DNA from: Eubacterium sp. CAG:786
GTDB taxonomy: Bacteria > Bacillota > Clostridia > Oscillospirales > Ruminococcaceae
Reading direction: 5' to 3'
Assembly: GCA_000432175.1 (NCBI GenBank)
Contig: HF989494.1
Coordinates: 1-5,527, forward strand
DNA length: 5,527 bases
The position numbers were made by a program, and so were the translations under genes. The notes beneath the pieces are model-generated. The model was not told the origin of the DNA and searched no databases. It saw only the letters and a list, made by a program, of their open reading frames with translations. Positions 5,188 through 5,527 of the stretch are shown here, piece by piece (the stretch's first letter is position 1; the number at the start of each line of letters is the position of its first letter).

Positions 5188-5527
5188 ATGTACAGACTTT
5201 ATAAAATCTGCGGCTTTATCGTCGGCTGCGACTTTCGCTGCCCGACAATGACGGCGCGCGCGGAAAAGTTCCTGCTTGCAGGAAATGACGAACCCGACAT
5301 CAGCATTCCGTTTAACAGCGCGGCGCTCGCCGCAATAAGCGGGCGCACCGGGCTTGACGCGGACAACGCCGAAATCATTTTCACGGCGGAAAGCTTTTAC
5401 CGCGCGCTCCCTCTTCGCGGAGGATTCATGCTGCATTCAAGCGCGGTAGTCGTAGACGGAGAGGCTTATCTGTTCTCCGCCCCGAGCGGGACGGGAAAAT
5501 CCACGCATACCGGGCAGTGGCTCAGGC
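5188..5527 (+). CDS. HPr-kinase-like P-loop protein (3' end outside window)
   Basis: The first 113 codons of a protein resembling the catalytic part of HPr Ser kinase/phosphorylase. An N-terminal region of about 80 residues leads into GGFMLHSSAVVVDGEAYLF (78-96) and a P-loop APSGTGKST (98-106) followed by HTGQWL. The combination of a His-Ser-Ser beta strand, a short hairpin and SGTGKSTHTxxW is typical of HprK-related proteins found beside PqqD proteins and peptide precursors, including kinases that phosphorylate the C-terminal Ser of some lasso peptides. It lacks the large N-terminal domain of true HprK, so a role in carbon catabolite control is unlikely. ATG 5188 has GGGGAG 4 nt upstream; an in-frame GTG at 5155 with AGGAG at 5140-5144 is an alternative start, less likely because it lies inside the hairpin. 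Catalytic residues after the P-loop are not visible. Probable substrate: the peptide encoded just upstream (inference). Confidence 0.85.
   Translation, partial: MYRLYKICGFIVGCDFRCPTMTARAEKFLLAGNDEPDISIPFNSAALAAISGRTGLDADNAEIIFTAESFYRALPLRGGFMLHSSAVVVDGEAYLFSAPSGTGKSTHTGQWLR

Noticed and set aside
4916..5436. Minus-strand frames opposite the peptide and kinase-like genes
   Set aside because: They are antisense to genes with good ribosome sites and a P-loop, and show no family features or ribosome sites of their own.

Overview
The window looks like part of a genome of a Gram-positive, low-copy-intergenic Bacillota, most probably a gut-type Clostridia of the Ruminococcus/Oscillospiraceae kind. 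This is inferred from strong GGAGG ribosome binding sites, TTG start codons, consensus TTGACA/TATAAT promoters, a secreted protein built of BIG2 immunoglobulin-like domains, and the PqqD / S26-like peptidase / ABC exporter / HPr-kinase-like gene set. Species cannot be read from the sequence.

Layout: two divergent transcription units leave a central regulatory region of about 340 bp (2160-2503). Leftward (minus strand) run a PqqD-like protein (2159-1896), an S24/S26 signal-peptidase-like protein (1903-1469, TTG start) and an ABC exporter with fused membrane and ATPase domains (1479 to beyond base 1). The three genes overlap by 8 and 11 bases, so they are one tightly coupled operon. Rightward (plus strand) run an 806-residue secreted BIG2 protein (2504-4924), a 55-residue peptide gene with a TTG start (4944-5111), and the beginning of an HPr-kinase-like P-loop protein (5188 to beyond base 5527). 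A GC-rich hairpin without a clear U-tract sits between the last two.

The central region holds back-to-back consensus promoters with 17-bp spacers (minus: 2285-2313; plus: 2422-2450), an operator-like dyad over the minus -35 box, a perfect 12-bp tandem duplication carrying two -35 copies, and a 97-bp imperfect inverted repeat that would form most of the leader of the minus operon.

Working model (inference): the 55-residue peptide is a RiPP-like precursor. Its N-terminal YxxPxI motif resembles the leader element that PqqD-type recognition proteins bind in lasso-peptide systems. The HPr-kinase-like protein may phosphorylate it, the S26-like peptidase may trim it, and the ABC exporter may secrete it. 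The BIG2 protein, co-transcribed with the peptide, may be a cell-surface or extracellular partner. No cyclase, radical SAM enzyme or other RiPP-forming enzyme lies in the window, and the peptide does not have a convincing lasso core, so the chemistry, if any, is unknown. Both flanking genes are cut by the window edges, so the locus continues on both sides.
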